This document shows positions 15,610 through 25,076 of a stretch of DNA of 64,000 nt, piece by piece. The notes below the pieces were generated by a model that saw only the letters and a program-made list of their open reading frames with translations, was not told where the DNA came from and did not search any database. This DNA is from UBA4466 sp963925035. Lineage in GTDB: Bacteria > Bacteroidota > Bacteroidia > Flavobacteriales_D > Crocinitomicaceae. A program made the translations under genes and the position numbers. The stretch's first letter is position 1; each line of letters starts with the position of its first letter. Location of the stretch: NCBI GenBank assembly GCA_963925035.1, contig CAWUSK010000006.1, forward strand, positions 1 through 64,000, read 5' to 3'.

Positions 15610-16541
15610 TGGAAAAACCACTCAAGATTGAGCGTGAAAAATAGAATTACTGGAGCAGCAAACGAAAGCATCCACATCAACACCAAAATAATCTTAAAGA
15701 AAAGTGAGGCGTCTTGCTTTAACGGCACTTCTAACATGCTATTTACTTGACTCGCTAGAATTGGATCTGACTCCTCAGAAGTCACTTGATCCACGAATTT
15801 CTTCAATGCCGGAGTATGCTCTAAAACAACATTCTTGATTTTAACGAAATCCTTATTGCTCAATAATTTATAGGTTGTAGAGAAGTTTATTTCATCGTCA
15901 TGTAATTCTTTATGCACCTGATATTTCTTCTGTAAAGCTCTCACGCGGAATCCCATGAAGAAACCAAATAGCATAACGATATAACTGTCCAAATACCAAC
16001 CTACAGCAATCATAAATAAAGAAGATATCAATGCAAAAATCATTAAAAACAACTCGTTATTCTTGCGAAACAATAATTTAAACATTTGACCCCCATCTAA
16101 AGGGTCAAGAGGTAAAAGGTTGATTATATTCAATAATAAAAACAAAAAACCAAGGTTCATTAACCATTCATTTTGAATTTCTGCGGCATACCACATAACA
16201 GAAGTGCCAATAGCAACACCTGGAAATGGTCCAGCTGCAGTTACCATAAAACTTTCCTTTTGGGAATAGCGTGTTTTAGAACCTTGAACAAAAGCTCCCA
16301 TCAATGGAACAAAAAGCATTCGAACATTTTTATACTTGAATGCTTTCATCATAACAAAATGGCCTGATTCATGAATGATTAAGACAACTAACAAGCTAAT
16401 AATGAAATTCACTTCGTCTCCTAATAGTAAGAGAAACACTAGTACAAACAGTACCATAGAAAAAATCGTTAAAGAAAGTCCACCTTTCGGTTTAGCCTCA
16501 ATTAACTTGGGTTTACTTGGATAAAAATCAAAATCTTCCAT
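15606..16541 (-). CDS. Site-2 protease family (M50) membrane metalloprotease
   Basis: 311 residues. Metal ligands are in IHESGHFVMM (HExxH, about residue 57) and LLPLDPLDGGQM (about residue 150). Five or six helices surround them, with a cytoplasmic region of about 80 residues before a last hydrophobic pair. Site-2 proteases cut membrane-embedded regulators, often anti-sigma factors; no PDZ domain is present, so this is the short type. Substrate unknown. A perfect 12-base palindrome ATAGATATCTAT (16540-16551) abuts the start codon. It is transcribed with the Smr gene and probably with hemB, 51 bases upstream. Confidence 0.88.
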   Translation of the reverse strand: MEDFDFYPSKPKLIEAKPKGGLSLTIFSMVLFVLVFLLLLGDEVNFIISLLVVLIIHESGHFVMMKAFKYKNVRMLFVPLMGAFVQGSKTRYSQKESFMVTAAGPFPGVAIGTSVMWYAAEIQNEWLMNLGFLFLLLNIINLLPLDPLDGGQMFKLLFRKNNELFLMIFALISSLFMIAVGWYLDSYIVMLFGFFMGFRVRALQKKYQVHKELHDDEINFSTTYKLLSNKDFVKIKNVVLEHTPALKKFVDQVTSEESDPILASQVNSMLEVPLKQDASLFFKIILVLMWMLSFAAPVILFFTLNLEWFFQ

Positions 16542-16592
16542 AGATATCTATAAAGTTATCGAGAAAATTTAGAACTATTACCGTGCCAAATG

Positions 16593-17564
16593 TTATTTTT
16601 TCTGAAATTTTGCAAAATCCTTTGCGAAATATGTCAAAATACCGTCCGCTCCAGCTCGACGAATACTCAATAACATCTCTGTCATTGCAGACTCGTAGTC
16701 CAACCAACCATTTTGACTTGCTGCATAAACCATTGCACATTCACCGCTTACATTGTAGGCTGTAATTGGCAAATCGAAATTTTCTTTCAACAAATGAATC
16801 ACATCTAAATAGCAAATTGCTGGTTTCACCATCAACATATCTGCTCCTTCCATTGTGTCCAAATCCGCTTCTATCAAGGCTTCACGCTTGTTCGCTGGGT
16901 TCATCTGATAAGTTTTTTTATTTCCACTTTTTGGAGCAGAATCTAAAGCATCTCTGAATGGATTGTAAAATGCACTTGCATATTTAGCTGTGTATGACAT
17001 GATGCTCACATCTTCAAAACTGTGTTTGTCCAATTCTTTTCGAATGAAACCTACCCTTCCGTCCATCATATCACTCGGTCCGATAATATCTGCTCCAGCT
17101 TGCGCTTGTGCGACACTCATTTTACCAAGAATGGATAACGTTCGGTCGTTAATTATCCTTTCTCCTTCAAAAATTCCATCGTGGCCATCAGAGGAGTAAG
17201 GATCCATTGCCACATCAGTCATGATCATTACATTAGGGAATTCTTTCTTTATTTGATGTATTGCCTTCAAGTAAAAATTCTCAGATGCATAGCTATAAGA
17301 TGCGAGTTCATCCTTTAATTCTTCCTTAATTACCGGGAAAATATCAAATGAATTTATTCCTAATTTCACACAAGATTCAATCTCCGGAAGCAGCGTATCT
17401 ATTGACCATCGGTAATTATTTGGCAAAGATTTCACCTCATTTTTAATTCCTTTTCCATCTTCAATAAAAATAGGATAGATTAAATTTTCTACACCTAATT
17501 TTGTCTCTTCGACCATACTACGTATGATTGCTGATTTTCTGTTTCTCCTTGGTCTTTTATGCAT
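16593..17564 (-). CDS. hemB: Delta-aminolevulinic acid dehydratase (porphobilinogen synthase)
   Basis: 323 residues, normal length. It condenses two 5-aminolevulinate molecules to porphobilinogen in haem and siroheme synthesis. Active-site lysines are in SYTAKYAS (about 193) and MVKPAICYLD (about 245); the flexible lid region and SDMMDGRVGFIR are present. The metal-site segment reads DVAMDPYSSDGHDG, with Asp instead of the Cys ligands of zinc enzymes, so this is the magnesium- or potassium-dependent type. The N-terminal RPRRNRKSAIIRSMV is typical. Confidence 0.95.
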   Translation of the reverse strand: MHKRPRRNRKSAIIRSMVEETKLGVENLIYPIFIEDGKGIKNEVKSLPNNYRWSIDTLLPEIESCVKLGINSFDIFPVIKEELKDELASYSYASENFYLKAIHQIKKEFPNVMIMTDVAMDPYSSDGHDGIFEGERIINDRTLSILGKMSVAQAQAGADIIGPSDMMDGRVGFIRKELDKHSFEDVSIMSYTAKYASAFYNPFRDALDSAPKSGNKKTYQMNPANKREALIEADLDTMEGADMLMVKPAICYLDVIHLLKENFDLPITAYNVSGECAMVYAASQNGWLDYESAMTEMLLSIRRAGADGILTYFAKDFAKFQKK

Positions 17565-17582
17565 AATTCGAACTGGTTAATA

Positions 17583-17590
17583 CAAAAATA
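17583..17590 (-). promoter_or_regulatory. Promoter -7 box for hemB
   Basis: TATTTTTG on the minus strand matches TAnnTTTG and ends 18 bases before the hemB ATG. No -33 element at a normal distance was found. Confidence 0.45.
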
Positions 17591-17646
17591 CGAATTCATC
17601 CCAAATAACGCTATTATTACTATATTTACGTATTAACTAAATAACG

Positions 17647-18543
17647 ATGAAACAATTGCCATTTAAACTCATTTTTGTATCTCTTATTCTCTCTACAATA
17701 CTATTATCTTGTGGTTCAGAAAAAGAGGAAACAAACAATACTGTTGAAAAAGAAATCCTAGATGAAAACAATTCATTCAATACGGTTTTTGACGGGAAAA
17801 TATTCAGCATCCCTTCGCCTGTTCAAACAGCTTATTTAATTAAGCAATTGGATTTGCCATTTGATGAAGCCTTACTGAATAAAAGTTCTAACGTTGGGAA
17901 ATACGTTAAAGAATACAATCAAGCTTTGAATCTAGGGATTTACGGAACTGATCTTGGATATGCTTCCATGTATGAGCAAAAGAACATTACGATGAAGTAT
18001 CTTTCTTCAGTAGAGAAGTTAACTTCGGAGTTAGATCTTGATATTGCTTTTGATAATGCATTTTTAAAGCGTTTTGAAAAAAACAATGGAAACAAAGATT
18101 CGATGATAGTTATTATGTCTGATGCTTATAGAAAATCAGATAATTTCTTGAAGCAATCAAACCGTAAATCAACTTCAGCTCTGATGTTAGCCGGTGGATG
18201 GATTGAATCGATTTATTTTGCAACAAAACTGAATGGTAAAAAACAAAATCCAGATGTTGAGAAGCGTATTGGAGAGCAAAAACAATCGTTAAATTCGATT
18301 ATCGATATTTTAACAGAATACAATGACAACAGCCAAAACGATTTATTGATTGCTGAGATGAAAGATTTGAAAGTTTCTTTTGATAAAATTGAAATGAACT
18401 ACAAGTATTCAGCTCCAGAAACAAATGAGGACAAAAAGGTAACTACGTTTACCCATACTTTGGAAATTATTTTAGATAAGAAAATTTTAGGTGAAATCGA
18501 ATCAAAAATCGAAGCCATCAGATCAAACATTATAAAAGGTTAA
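17647..18543 (+). CDS. Predicted lipoprotein of unknown function
   Basis: 298 residues. The leader ends in a lipobox, ILSTILLSCGSEKEE, so the protein is exported and lipidated at Cys about 22. The rest is mostly helical and acidic or neutral, without a family I recognise; SIPSPVQTAYLIKQLDLPFD after the linker and SALMLAGGWIESIYFATKL in the middle are the most distinctive segments. It lies two bases before a small exported protein and then a large ABC transporter, so it is probably the outer or periplasmic part of that system. Location in the outer or inner membrane cannot be decided. Confidence 0.8.
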   Translation: MKQLPFKLIFVSLILSTILLSCGSEKEETNNTVEKEILDENNSFNTVFDGKIFSIPSPVQTAYLIKQLDLPFDEALLNKSSNVGKYVKEYNQALNLGIYGTDLGYASMYEQKNITMKYLSSVEKLTSELDLDIAFDNAFLKRFEKNNGNKDSMIVIMSDAYRKSDNFLKQSNRKSTSALMLAGGWIESIYFATKLNGKKQNPDVEKRIGEQKQSLNSIIDILTEYNDNSQNDLLIAEMKDLKVSFDKIEMNYKYSAPETNEDKKVTTFTHTLEIILDKKILGEIESKIEAIRSNIIKG

Positions 18544-18545
18544 AC

Positions 18546-18971
18546 ATGAAAGTATTAATCGCATTAGGAATTGCACTTTTTTCGTTCTCAAATTCATTTG
18601 CACAAGACTGTGATGGAATTGTTCGAACATGTGAAGCGAATTTAAAGAAAAATACAAATGGAAGAGATTTTATCTCTGACGGACAAGTATACACTGCATT
18701 CTTGGATAGAGAAAAAGCAGAGTTTAACACAACTCTCTTTGGAGGAACAACTTATAGAATCACAGCTAGTGGTGGGTCAAAAGAAAATTATATCATTTTT
18801 ACAATTAAAGATCCAGAGGGAAATATATTGTTTTCAAACAAAAACTATAAAAATTCTCCTTATTGGGATTTCAAAATCAAAGAGAGTCTTCCTGTAACAA
18901 TTGAAACTGAATTCGATATGGATTTAAAAGTTTCAGGTTGTGCAGTTATGATGATCGGATTTAAAAATTAA
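18546..18971 (+). CDS. Small exported protein of unknown function
   Basis: 141 residues with a signal peptide ending at NSFA-Q. The mature part is beta-rich with three or four cysteines (QDCDGIVRTCEAN and VSGCAVMMIGF), allowing disulfides in the periplasm. The segment TTYRITASGGSKENYIIFTI looks like a beta-sandwich, such as a pre-peptidase C-terminal-like domain, but this is a fold impression only. It starts two bases after the lipoprotein stop and is followed after 16 bases by the TerB-ABC gene. Confidence 0.75.
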   Translation: MKVLIALGIALFSFSNSFAQDCDGIVRTCEANLKKNTNGRDFISDGQVYTAFLDREKAEFNTTLFGGTTYRITASGGSKENYIIFTIKDPEGNILFSNKNYKNSPYWDFKIKESLPVTIETEFDMDLKVSGCAVMMIGFKN

Positions 18972-18987
18972 TCTTTCTTAGAATTGG

Positions 18988-21900
18988 ATGAGTGAAAGGA
19001 TCCTTCGTGCTTTAATGCAGCTATTCGCAATTATTGCGAAGGTGGATGACATTTCAGACGAAAAAGAAACACCTACAATCCAAAGTACCAAGGGAAGGCT
19101 TATCATTGAGTCCTTTCTTAAATCCGAGTTGAGCTCTTCGGACGTTGAGAATTACATCGAATTTTTTGAAGAGTTCTTAGCTGAAACGCATGGTAAAATG
19201 CTCACGAAGAATCGTGACCAAAAGAGAACTTCACTTCAATCGGTTAAAATTCTTCGTATTTGTGACCAAATAAATAAGGAGCTTACTCAGCGCCAAAAAG
19301 TCATTGTACTTATTCGCATTTTTGAATTCATTGGTAGAGATGATGAAATCTCTGACATGGAATTAAAGTTCATCGAAACAGTTGCTGAATCGTTCCACAT
19401 TAAAGACCACGAATTCAATAACATCAAGAATTTCACCAAGGAAGACGGTAAATTATTTGTTGATTCTCCTGAACACATCTATTACTGTGCTAACGAAGTA
19501 CCAATACTGAAAAATGCTGTTGCTGAAGTCATTGATGGATTGGATGCAACAATTCATGTGCTTCATGTCAAAAGTGTTAAAACATTGTTCTTTCGTTACT
19601 TTGGCAAAGACGAACTTTACATTAACGGGCAAATTTCAAATTCTAATCGAACACATGTATTCAACATTGGTTCAACATTAAGAACAGGAAAAAGCGCGCA
19701 GTTGTTTTACAGTGATTTAATTTCAAAATTGCTGAATGAGCAAATTAGCTCCCCCATTTCCATGGAGGTAGAGCATGTTTCTCTCAAATTTAAATCTGGA
19801 GGAGATGCTGTGAAAAATATTCATTTCTCGACAGCCTCTGGAAATCTTGTAGGAATAATGGGGGGATCTGGAACTGGAAAGACAACATTGCTTAATATCC
19901 TGAATGGAAGATTAGAGCCATCGAAAGGTAGAGTACTTATCAATGGTATAGATCTTCACAAAAAACCAAAAACACTAGAAGGTGTAATCGGCTATGTGGA
20001 TCAAAATGACGTTTTGAATGACGAACTTACCGTTTTTCAAAACCTATATTTCAGTGCAAAACTGAGTATGGGCGGGCTCGATAAAAAGCAAATCATACGA
20101 AAAGTTGCTGATTTACTTAAAACACTTGGGCTATACGATATTCGCTATTTAAAAGTTGGGACAGTCTTTGAGAAAGTAATTTCAGGTGGACAACGTAAGC
20201 GATTAAATATTGCACTGGAACTAATTAGAGAACCTTCAATTCTTTTCATCGATGAACCCACTTCGGGACTTTCGAGTCGTGATTCGGACAACATCATTGA
20301 CCTTTTAAAAGAATTAGCCTTAAAAGGCAAGCTTATATATGCTGTAATTCATCAGCCATCGTCTAATATCTTTAAATTATTCGATCGACTTATCATTATG
20401 GATCAAGGTGGATTACCAATTTACAATGGTATCCCGATGAATGCAATTGTGCATTTCAAAACTCATTCTTTTAAGGGGAATGCGCATGAGCGAGAATGCA
20501 GTTTATGCGGAAATGTAAACCCTGAACAAATTTTCAACATTATCGACGCAAAAATTGTTGATGAATTTGGAAATGAGACGAACATAAGAAAAAAAACACC
20601 GGCTGACTGGAATGAGATTCACAGAAAACATAGAGTTGAAGCGTTAAGTGTAAAAAAAGAATCTACTGCACCAGAGTCAAAGGTTAAGTTACCGGGCCTA
20701 TTTATACAGTTCAAAACTTACCTCATTCGTGATGTTTTGAGTAAGTTCGCCAATTTACAATATGTACTTGTCAATTTATTAATTGCACCATTGTTGTCAC
20801 TTGTACTCTCGTATTTTATTAAGTACTTCAATTGGAAGGAACAAACCCTGAATTACACATTTTACGACAATGAGAACATACCTCAATATTTGTTCATCAT
20901 CGTAATTGTTTCTATTTTTCTAGGACTCACAGTCGCAGCAGAGGAAATTCATCGTGATAAGAAAATAATTTCTAGAGAACGTTTTATTCGCTTATCAAGA
21001 AGTAGTTACCTTGTTTCAAAAATAGCTTTACTCTTTTCTATATCAGCATTTCAATCTCTTTTGTTTGTAATCATAGGAAACAGTATTTTAGAAATTAAAG
21101 GAATGTGGTTTGAGTTTTGGCTCATTATGTTTACTACTTCTAGTTTCTCTAACCTGTTAGGACTGGTAATTTCGAGTACATTTAATTCTGCCAAAGTTAT
21201 TTACATTGTAATTCCACTAATTATTATTCCACAACTATTATTTAGTGGTGTAATCGTAAAATTTGATAAACTCCATCCTTCACTTTCGACAGCTACAAAA
21301 GTTCCATGGATTGGTAACTTAATGGTTTCAAGGTGGTCTTATGAAGCCTTAGCTGTAGAACAAGCAACACAAAACAAGTTTGAGCGTAATTTCTTAAAAC
21401 TAGAAATCAGTAAATCCAATGCTGAATGGAAGAAAGATTATTGGTCTCAAGAAATAAAGCAACAAATACGAAATTTAGATTCCAAAAACAATGCAATTAA
21501 AAAAGAAGCCGCTGAAATCCTACAAAGAGAGATCCAATTAGAGGAAGCCTATTGGACAAATCTTAAATGTATTGATTGCTATTGGACCAAAGGAAATATC
21601 ACCAAATTTGACGAGCATAAAATTCAAGCGTTTTTATATAAAGCGCGCACCCAGTACAGCAGCTTTATTGCCCAGGACAACAAGTTTATAGACGCAAAAA
21701 TTGATAAAATTGGAAAGGAAAAGTACATTGAATTGGAACGGGATTACGTAAATAATGCTTTAATGATGGTCGTTACTAATAAAATGGAAGTTGATAAATT
21801 AATTATTGACAAAGACCAAATTTACAGAAACGACAACCCTATCTATAATCTCCCGAAGAATGTATCCTTCCTTGGGTCGCATTTCTATGCTCCATACAAA

Positions 21901-22041
21901 TATATATTCGGAAATAAAATCAGTACATATCACGCAAACATTCTATTTATTTGGCTCATGTCAATTTTCATGTATGCACTTCTCTATTTTGACGCCTTCA
22001 AGGTAGCCCTTTCTTGGATATTGAGAATTGTGAGGAAATAA
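18988..22041 (+). CDS. ABCG-type ATP-binding and permease protein with TerB-like N-terminus
   Basis: 1017 residues. Residues about 1-165 hold two helical, acidic segments with D-x-x-x-D patterns (IAKVDDISDEKE, FIGRDDEISDMELKFIE), TerB-like. A linker of about 90 residues follows. The ATPase has Walker A GGSGTGKTTLLN (about 291), signature SGGQRKRLNIA (about 400), Walker B ILFIDEPTSGL and the switch VIHQPSS; this is the ABCG/White order, ATPase before permease. A CxxC pair, ECSLC, sits near 503. Six membrane helices begin near 580, with a long soluble insert (about 800-950) holding a second CxxC (LKCIDC) before the last helix. It probably exports a lipid, glycan or similar substrate; the cargo is unknown. 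Confidence 0.88.
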   Translation: MSERILRALMQLFAIIAKVDDISDEKETPTIQSTKGRLIIESFLKSELSSSDVENYIEFFEEFLAETHGKMLTKNRDQKRTSLQSVKILRICDQINKELTQRQKVIVLIRIFEFIGRDDEISDMELKFIETVAESFHIKDHEFNNIKNFTKEDGKLFVDSPEHIYYCANEVPILKNAVAEVIDGLDATIHVLHVKSVKTLFFRYFGKDELYINGQISNSNRTHVFNIGSTLRTGKSAQLFYSDLISKLLNEQISSPISMEVEHVSLKFKSGGDAVKNIHFSTASGNLVGIMGGSGTGKTTLLNILNGRLEPSKGRVLINGIDLHKKPKTLEGVIGYVDQNDVLNDELTVFQNLYFSAKLSMGGLDKKQIIRKVADLLKTLGLYDIRYLKVGTVFEKVISGGQRKRLNIALELIREPSILFIDEPTSGLSSRDSDNIIDLLKELALKGKLIYAVIHQPSSNIFKLFDRLIIMDQGGLPIYNGIPMNAIVHFKTHSFKGNAHERECSLCGNVNPEQIFNIIDAKIVDEFGNETNIRKKTPADWNEIHRKHRVEALSVKKESTAPESKVKLPGLFIQFKTYLIRDVLSKFANLQYVLVNLLIAPLLSLVLSYFIKYFNWKEQTLNYTFYDNENIPQYLFIIVIVSIFLGLTVAAEEIHRDKKIISRERFIRLSRSSYLVSKIALLFSISAFQSLLFVIIGNSILEIKGMWFEFWLIMFTTSSFSNLLGLVISSTFNSAKVIYIVIPLIIIPQLLFSGVIVKFDKLHPSLSTATKVPWIGNLMVSRWSYEALAVEQATQNKFERNFLKLEISKSNAEWKKDYWSQEIKQQIRNLDSKNNAIKKEAAEILQREIQLEEAYWTNLKCIDCYWTKGNITKFDEHKIQAFLYKARTQYSSFIAQDNKFIDAKIDKIGKEKYIELERDYVNNALMMVVTNKMEVDKLIIDKDQIYRNDNPIYNLPKNVSFLGSHFYAPYKYIFGNKISTYHANILFIWLMSIFMYALLYFDAFKVALSWILRIVRK

Positions 22042-22150
22042 AAAATCGCAGACTTTAAACCAGCGCTTTTAAATATTTTAATTTCGATTATCGAGCTTAT
22101 GTAAACTTAGGAACTTCAATCCTTTCGAATGGTAATCGAGCTTGTCGAGA

Positions 22151-22897
22151 TTACATCAACATTCCTCCACACACATGTATTGTTTGTCCTGTAATGTATT
22201 TAGACATGTCAGAACCTAAGAAAACAGTTAAATCAGCTACATCTTTTGGAGATCCTCCGCGTTTCAATGGAATTGAATTTCTCCATTCTTGCACTACTTT
22301 CTCATCCAATGCTGCTGTCATTTCAGTTTCAATGAATCCCGGTGCAATTGCATTGCAACGGATATTTCTTGAACCTAACTCCTGGGCTACAGATTTTGTA
22401 AAGCCAATTAATCCCGCTTTTGATGCTGCATAGTTTGCTTGTCCAGCATTTCCACTTACACCAACTACAGAAGACATATTGATAATTGAACCACTTCTAG
22501 CCTTCAGCATTGGTCGCTGAACTGCTTTTGTTAAGTTAAAAGCAGATTTAAGATTAGTATTCATTACATCATCCCACTGCTCTTCTGACATTCGCATCAA
22601 CAAATTATCGCGTGTAATTCCAGCGTTGTTGACCAATACATCAATTTGTCCAAACTCTTCTACTACTTTGTTTACCAATTCCTGAGCGTCATCGTATTTA
22701 GAAGCATCAGATTTAAATCCCTTAGCAACCCCACCCTTTGCACTCAGTTCAATTTCCAAGGCTTTCGCTTTTTCGTCAGATGATAAATACGTAAATGCAA
22801 CTTTAGCACCTTGTTTTACGCATTCTTCAGCGATTGATTTTCCAATTCCTCTGGAAGCTCCAGTAATTAAAACAACTTTATTTTCTAGTAAATTCAT
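22151..22897 (-). CDS. fabG: 3-oxoacyl-ACP reductase
   Basis: 248 residues from the ATG at 22897 (MNLLENKVVLITGAS); a longer start at 22918 would cover the promoter. It is a short-chain dehydrogenase: TGASRGIGKSIAE binds NADPH, NNAG follows, and the catalytic set is Ser in INMSSVVG with YAASKAG (Tyr, Lys). IAPGFIETEMT and GQTIHVCGGML at the end are typical of FabG. It reduces beta-ketoacyl-ACP in fatty acid elongation. It stands apart from other fab genes. Confidence 0.9.
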   Translation of the reverse strand: MNLLENKVVLITGASRGIGKSIAEECVKQGAKVAFTYLSSDEKAKALEIELSAKGGVAKGFKSDASKYDDAQELVNKVVEEFGQIDVLVNNAGITRDNLLMRMSEEQWDDVMNTNLKSAFNLTKAVQRPMLKARSGSIINMSSVVGVSGNAGQANYAASKAGLIGFTKSVAQELGSRNIRCNAIAPGFIETEMTAALDEKVVQEWRNSIPLKRGGSPKDVADLTVFLGSDMSKYITGQTIHVCGGMLM

Positions 22898-22915
22898 TTG
22901 TAGTTTATTTGAAAG

Positions 22916-22923
22916 CAAATATA
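22916..22923 (-). promoter_or_regulatory. Promoter -7 box for fabG
   Basis: TATATTTG on the minus strand, an exact TAnnTTTG match, 18 bases before the preferred fabG ATG. It supports the start at 22897 over 22918. Confidence 0.5.
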
Positions 22924-22972
22924 AGGAAACAAAATAAAATGAATCCTACTTTTAGCTTTTAGTATAAGGAGA

Positions 22973-24697
22973 TTAATTAAAAAAATCCCACGTGAAGCCA
23001 ATTCTCAAACGAGTTGGGGAAATTGGATAATTTGCTATTGTCTGCGTTGTTTTGTCAGACCAGAAATAACCAATATTCTCGTAACGGACAAAAAAGCGGA
23101 ACTCAGAAATTCCAAGTGATAAAAATGCATGTAAGTTGAGTACTTTTCCAGAGCTACTAAACGTTTGTGACCAATTATAGGTATCCATCGTTGGCAGATA
23201 TACTCTACTTTCATACGCTGAAACGTAAGTAAGATCTAAGCCAATAATTGCTTCCAATTTTTTCGCTTTAAACAACTTACCTTTCACGAAAATTCTACCG
23301 TATACTTGAACTTCAGGAATATAATTAATGGAATTTGGAGAATAAACAATCGTTGGATTAAAATTAAACACTCCAAACTCAAATGCAGAACGCACTCCAA
23401 ATGAATAGAAATTGTAATTCCCTGTTGAGTTTACCCAATTTGTATCATCGAATAAATACGGATTAGAAACTGTCGCTACATCTGCAAACAACAGAAGCTT
23501 GATCTTTTCACCCAAAAAGTCGTAACTTGCATTGGCTCCAAATTGAAAAACGCCCTGATTTTTAATGTTGCTTGTTGAGTAGTTTGCCCCGTTTGATAAA
23601 TATTTCCTTTGAAACACACTTGGAGCTCGACTTTCCAAGCGAAGAAATGCGTTGATTTCAAAATCTTTTATCAAGTATTTCACGCTTGCCTTTTCCTTGA
23701 ATTCATTGTAGCGTCCTATAAAATTGAACAGTAAATCATTGTCAATTCTTAAGAATTTTAAATGCAAGAATGCCTTAGATCTCAAATCAATTTCGCTCGT
23801 ATCCAAGTGGAGCGCTAAATTCTGATAGTCCCAATAAGAATGCTCTAATAGTGCATCAATGTAAAACTTACGACTTGAGAAGTAGGCCCCTGCTCCGTTG
23901 CTGATTTGCGCTAAATTATATTGATCTCGTGTACTAAAACTGTCGATGAATATAGAAGGATAAATTCCGTATAACGTATCAGACTCCGTATAAACACGAT
24001 TTCTAATTTTATAGACATGATTCGTCACTAAACCCAGCATGGTTGAGGAATCCTCCAGCACGTCAAAGTAGTTCTTAAAACGCACTTCTGCAGCTCTATT
24101 TCTGCTTAAAGCGTCGTTCTTATAGACGGGTGAAAATTCTAATCCAAGATCTTCTATCAAAGTATCAGTTCTAAGTCCGCCTGAATGATTGTTATTATAT
24201 GATTGAAAAGCACTCTGTAATTGAAACGCATATCGAATTCCTATACGCTGTAGCTGAAGTTTTACATTGTCGTTTGAAAATCCGGAGTTTCGAATTGCTC
24301 CTTGTCCAGAATTACGCTGGTATTCTATGTCAAGTGTTAATCTTTCTGAAATAGCGTGCGTGTAATTTGCCCGAAGAAATTGACTTCCTTGCCCACCAAT
24401 TGAATAAGTAAACCCCAAATGAGGCAAAGCTGAAAAGTGCCAAGGATTCCAAACTATTTCTTGTTGAAAAGTTGGATTTAATAATTGGTTAACGTAATTA
24501 TTTACTGAAAATGTTCGTTGAGAAATTTCGTTTACGCCACCATCAAAAGTAGAAGGATAATAAGCTGTTTTAATATCAATTGAATCAAGTCCGCCAGTAA
24601 TTCTTTGAGAATAGCGAATCGTGTCGAAGTCATAGACAATTTGCCCATGTACAACGCATGCAATCAAGGAAAATAATAATCCAATGACAATCTTCAT
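22973..24697 (-). CDS. Putative outer membrane porin (Porin_10-like)
   Basis: 574 residues with a signal peptide (IVIGLLFSLIACVVHGQIV). The rest is a series of alternating beta strands rich in Tyr, Phe and Asn, ending in TRLRIGFTWDFFN with a C-terminal aromatic, as in outer membrane barrels. NPWHFSALPHLGFTYSIGG near residue 95 is a hallmark of the Bacteroidota putative porin family. It is likely a general or substrate-specific channel; the substrate is unknown. Separate from fabG (gap 75) and rpsT (gap 86, with a terminator). Confidence 0.8.
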   Translation of the reverse strand: MKIVIGLLFSLIACVVHGQIVYDFDTIRYSQRITGGLDSIDIKTAYYPSTFDGGVNEISQRTFSVNNYVNQLLNPTFQQEIVWNPWHFSALPHLGFTYSIGGQGSQFLRANYTHAISERLTLDIEYQRNSGQGAIRNSGFSNDNVKLQLQRIGIRYAFQLQSAFQSYNNNHSGGLRTDTLIEDLGLEFSPVYKNDALSRNRAAEVRFKNYFDVLEDSSTMLGLVTNHVYKIRNRVYTESDTLYGIYPSIFIDSFSTRDQYNLAQISNGAGAYFSSRKFYIDALLEHSYWDYQNLALHLDTSEIDLRSKAFLHLKFLRIDNDLLFNFIGRYNEFKEKASVKYLIKDFEINAFLRLESRAPSVFQRKYLSNGANYSTSNIKNQGVFQFGANASYDFLGEKIKLLLFADVATVSNPYLFDDTNWVNSTGNYNFYSFGVRSAFEFGVFNFNPTIVYSPNSINYIPEVQVYGRIFVKGKLFKAKKLEAIIGLDLTYVSAYESRVYLPTMDTYNWSQTFSSSGKVLNLHAFLSLGISEFRFFVRYENIGYFWSDKTTQTIANYPISPTRLRIGFTWDFFN

Positions 24698-24726
24698 TCT
24701 AACAAAAGTATCGAAAGTAAAGGTAT

Positions 24727-24754
24727 AAAAAAAGGGTCAGCACAAGGCTGACCC
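24727..24754 (-). terminator. Intrinsic terminator of rpsT
   Basis: Perfect 8-base stem GGGTCAGC (24734-24741) and GCTGACCC (24747-24754), 5-base loop, followed on the minus strand by seven T residues. It lies 30 bases after the rpsT stop and shields the porin gene. Confidence 0.88.
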
Positions 24755-24783
24755 AATAAATATATTTCAAATAAAAGTAAATC

Positions 24784-25035
24784 TTACAAGTTGTTAACTT
24801 TCACTTGTAATCCTGATTTCAAATTAGCTGCTTTATTCTTGTGAATAACATTTCTCTTTGCTAATTTATCAAGCATTGTAAAGATAGAAGGCAGCGATTT
24901 CTCTGCTTCTTTCTTATCAGTCAACTCTCTTAAAACACGAACCGCGTTTCTAGTCGTTTTATGCTGATATTTATTACGCAATCTTTTAGATTCGTTTGAT
25001 CTGATTCTTTTTAATGCTGACTTATGATTCGCCAT
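24784..25035 (-). CDS. rpsT: Small ribosomal subunit protein S20
   Basis: 83 residues beginning MANHKSALKRIRSNESKRLR, the classic S20 N-terminus; it is very basic and helical and binds 16S rRNA during 30S assembly. The frame is open for 33 more codons upstream, but that extension reads through a degenerate tRNA and is not coding. The order proS, unknown gene, tRNA-Glu, rpsT on one strand suggests that rpsT is transcribed with the tRNA region. Confidence 0.96.
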   Translation of the reverse strand: MANHKSALKRIRSNESKRLRNKYQHKTTRNAVRVLRELTDKKEAEKSLPSIFTMLDKLAKRNVIHKNKAANLKSGLQVKVNNL

Positions 25036-25076
25036 TTTCTTTTTTTGTTTTAATTTTTTTTTAATTTGAGTCATTG

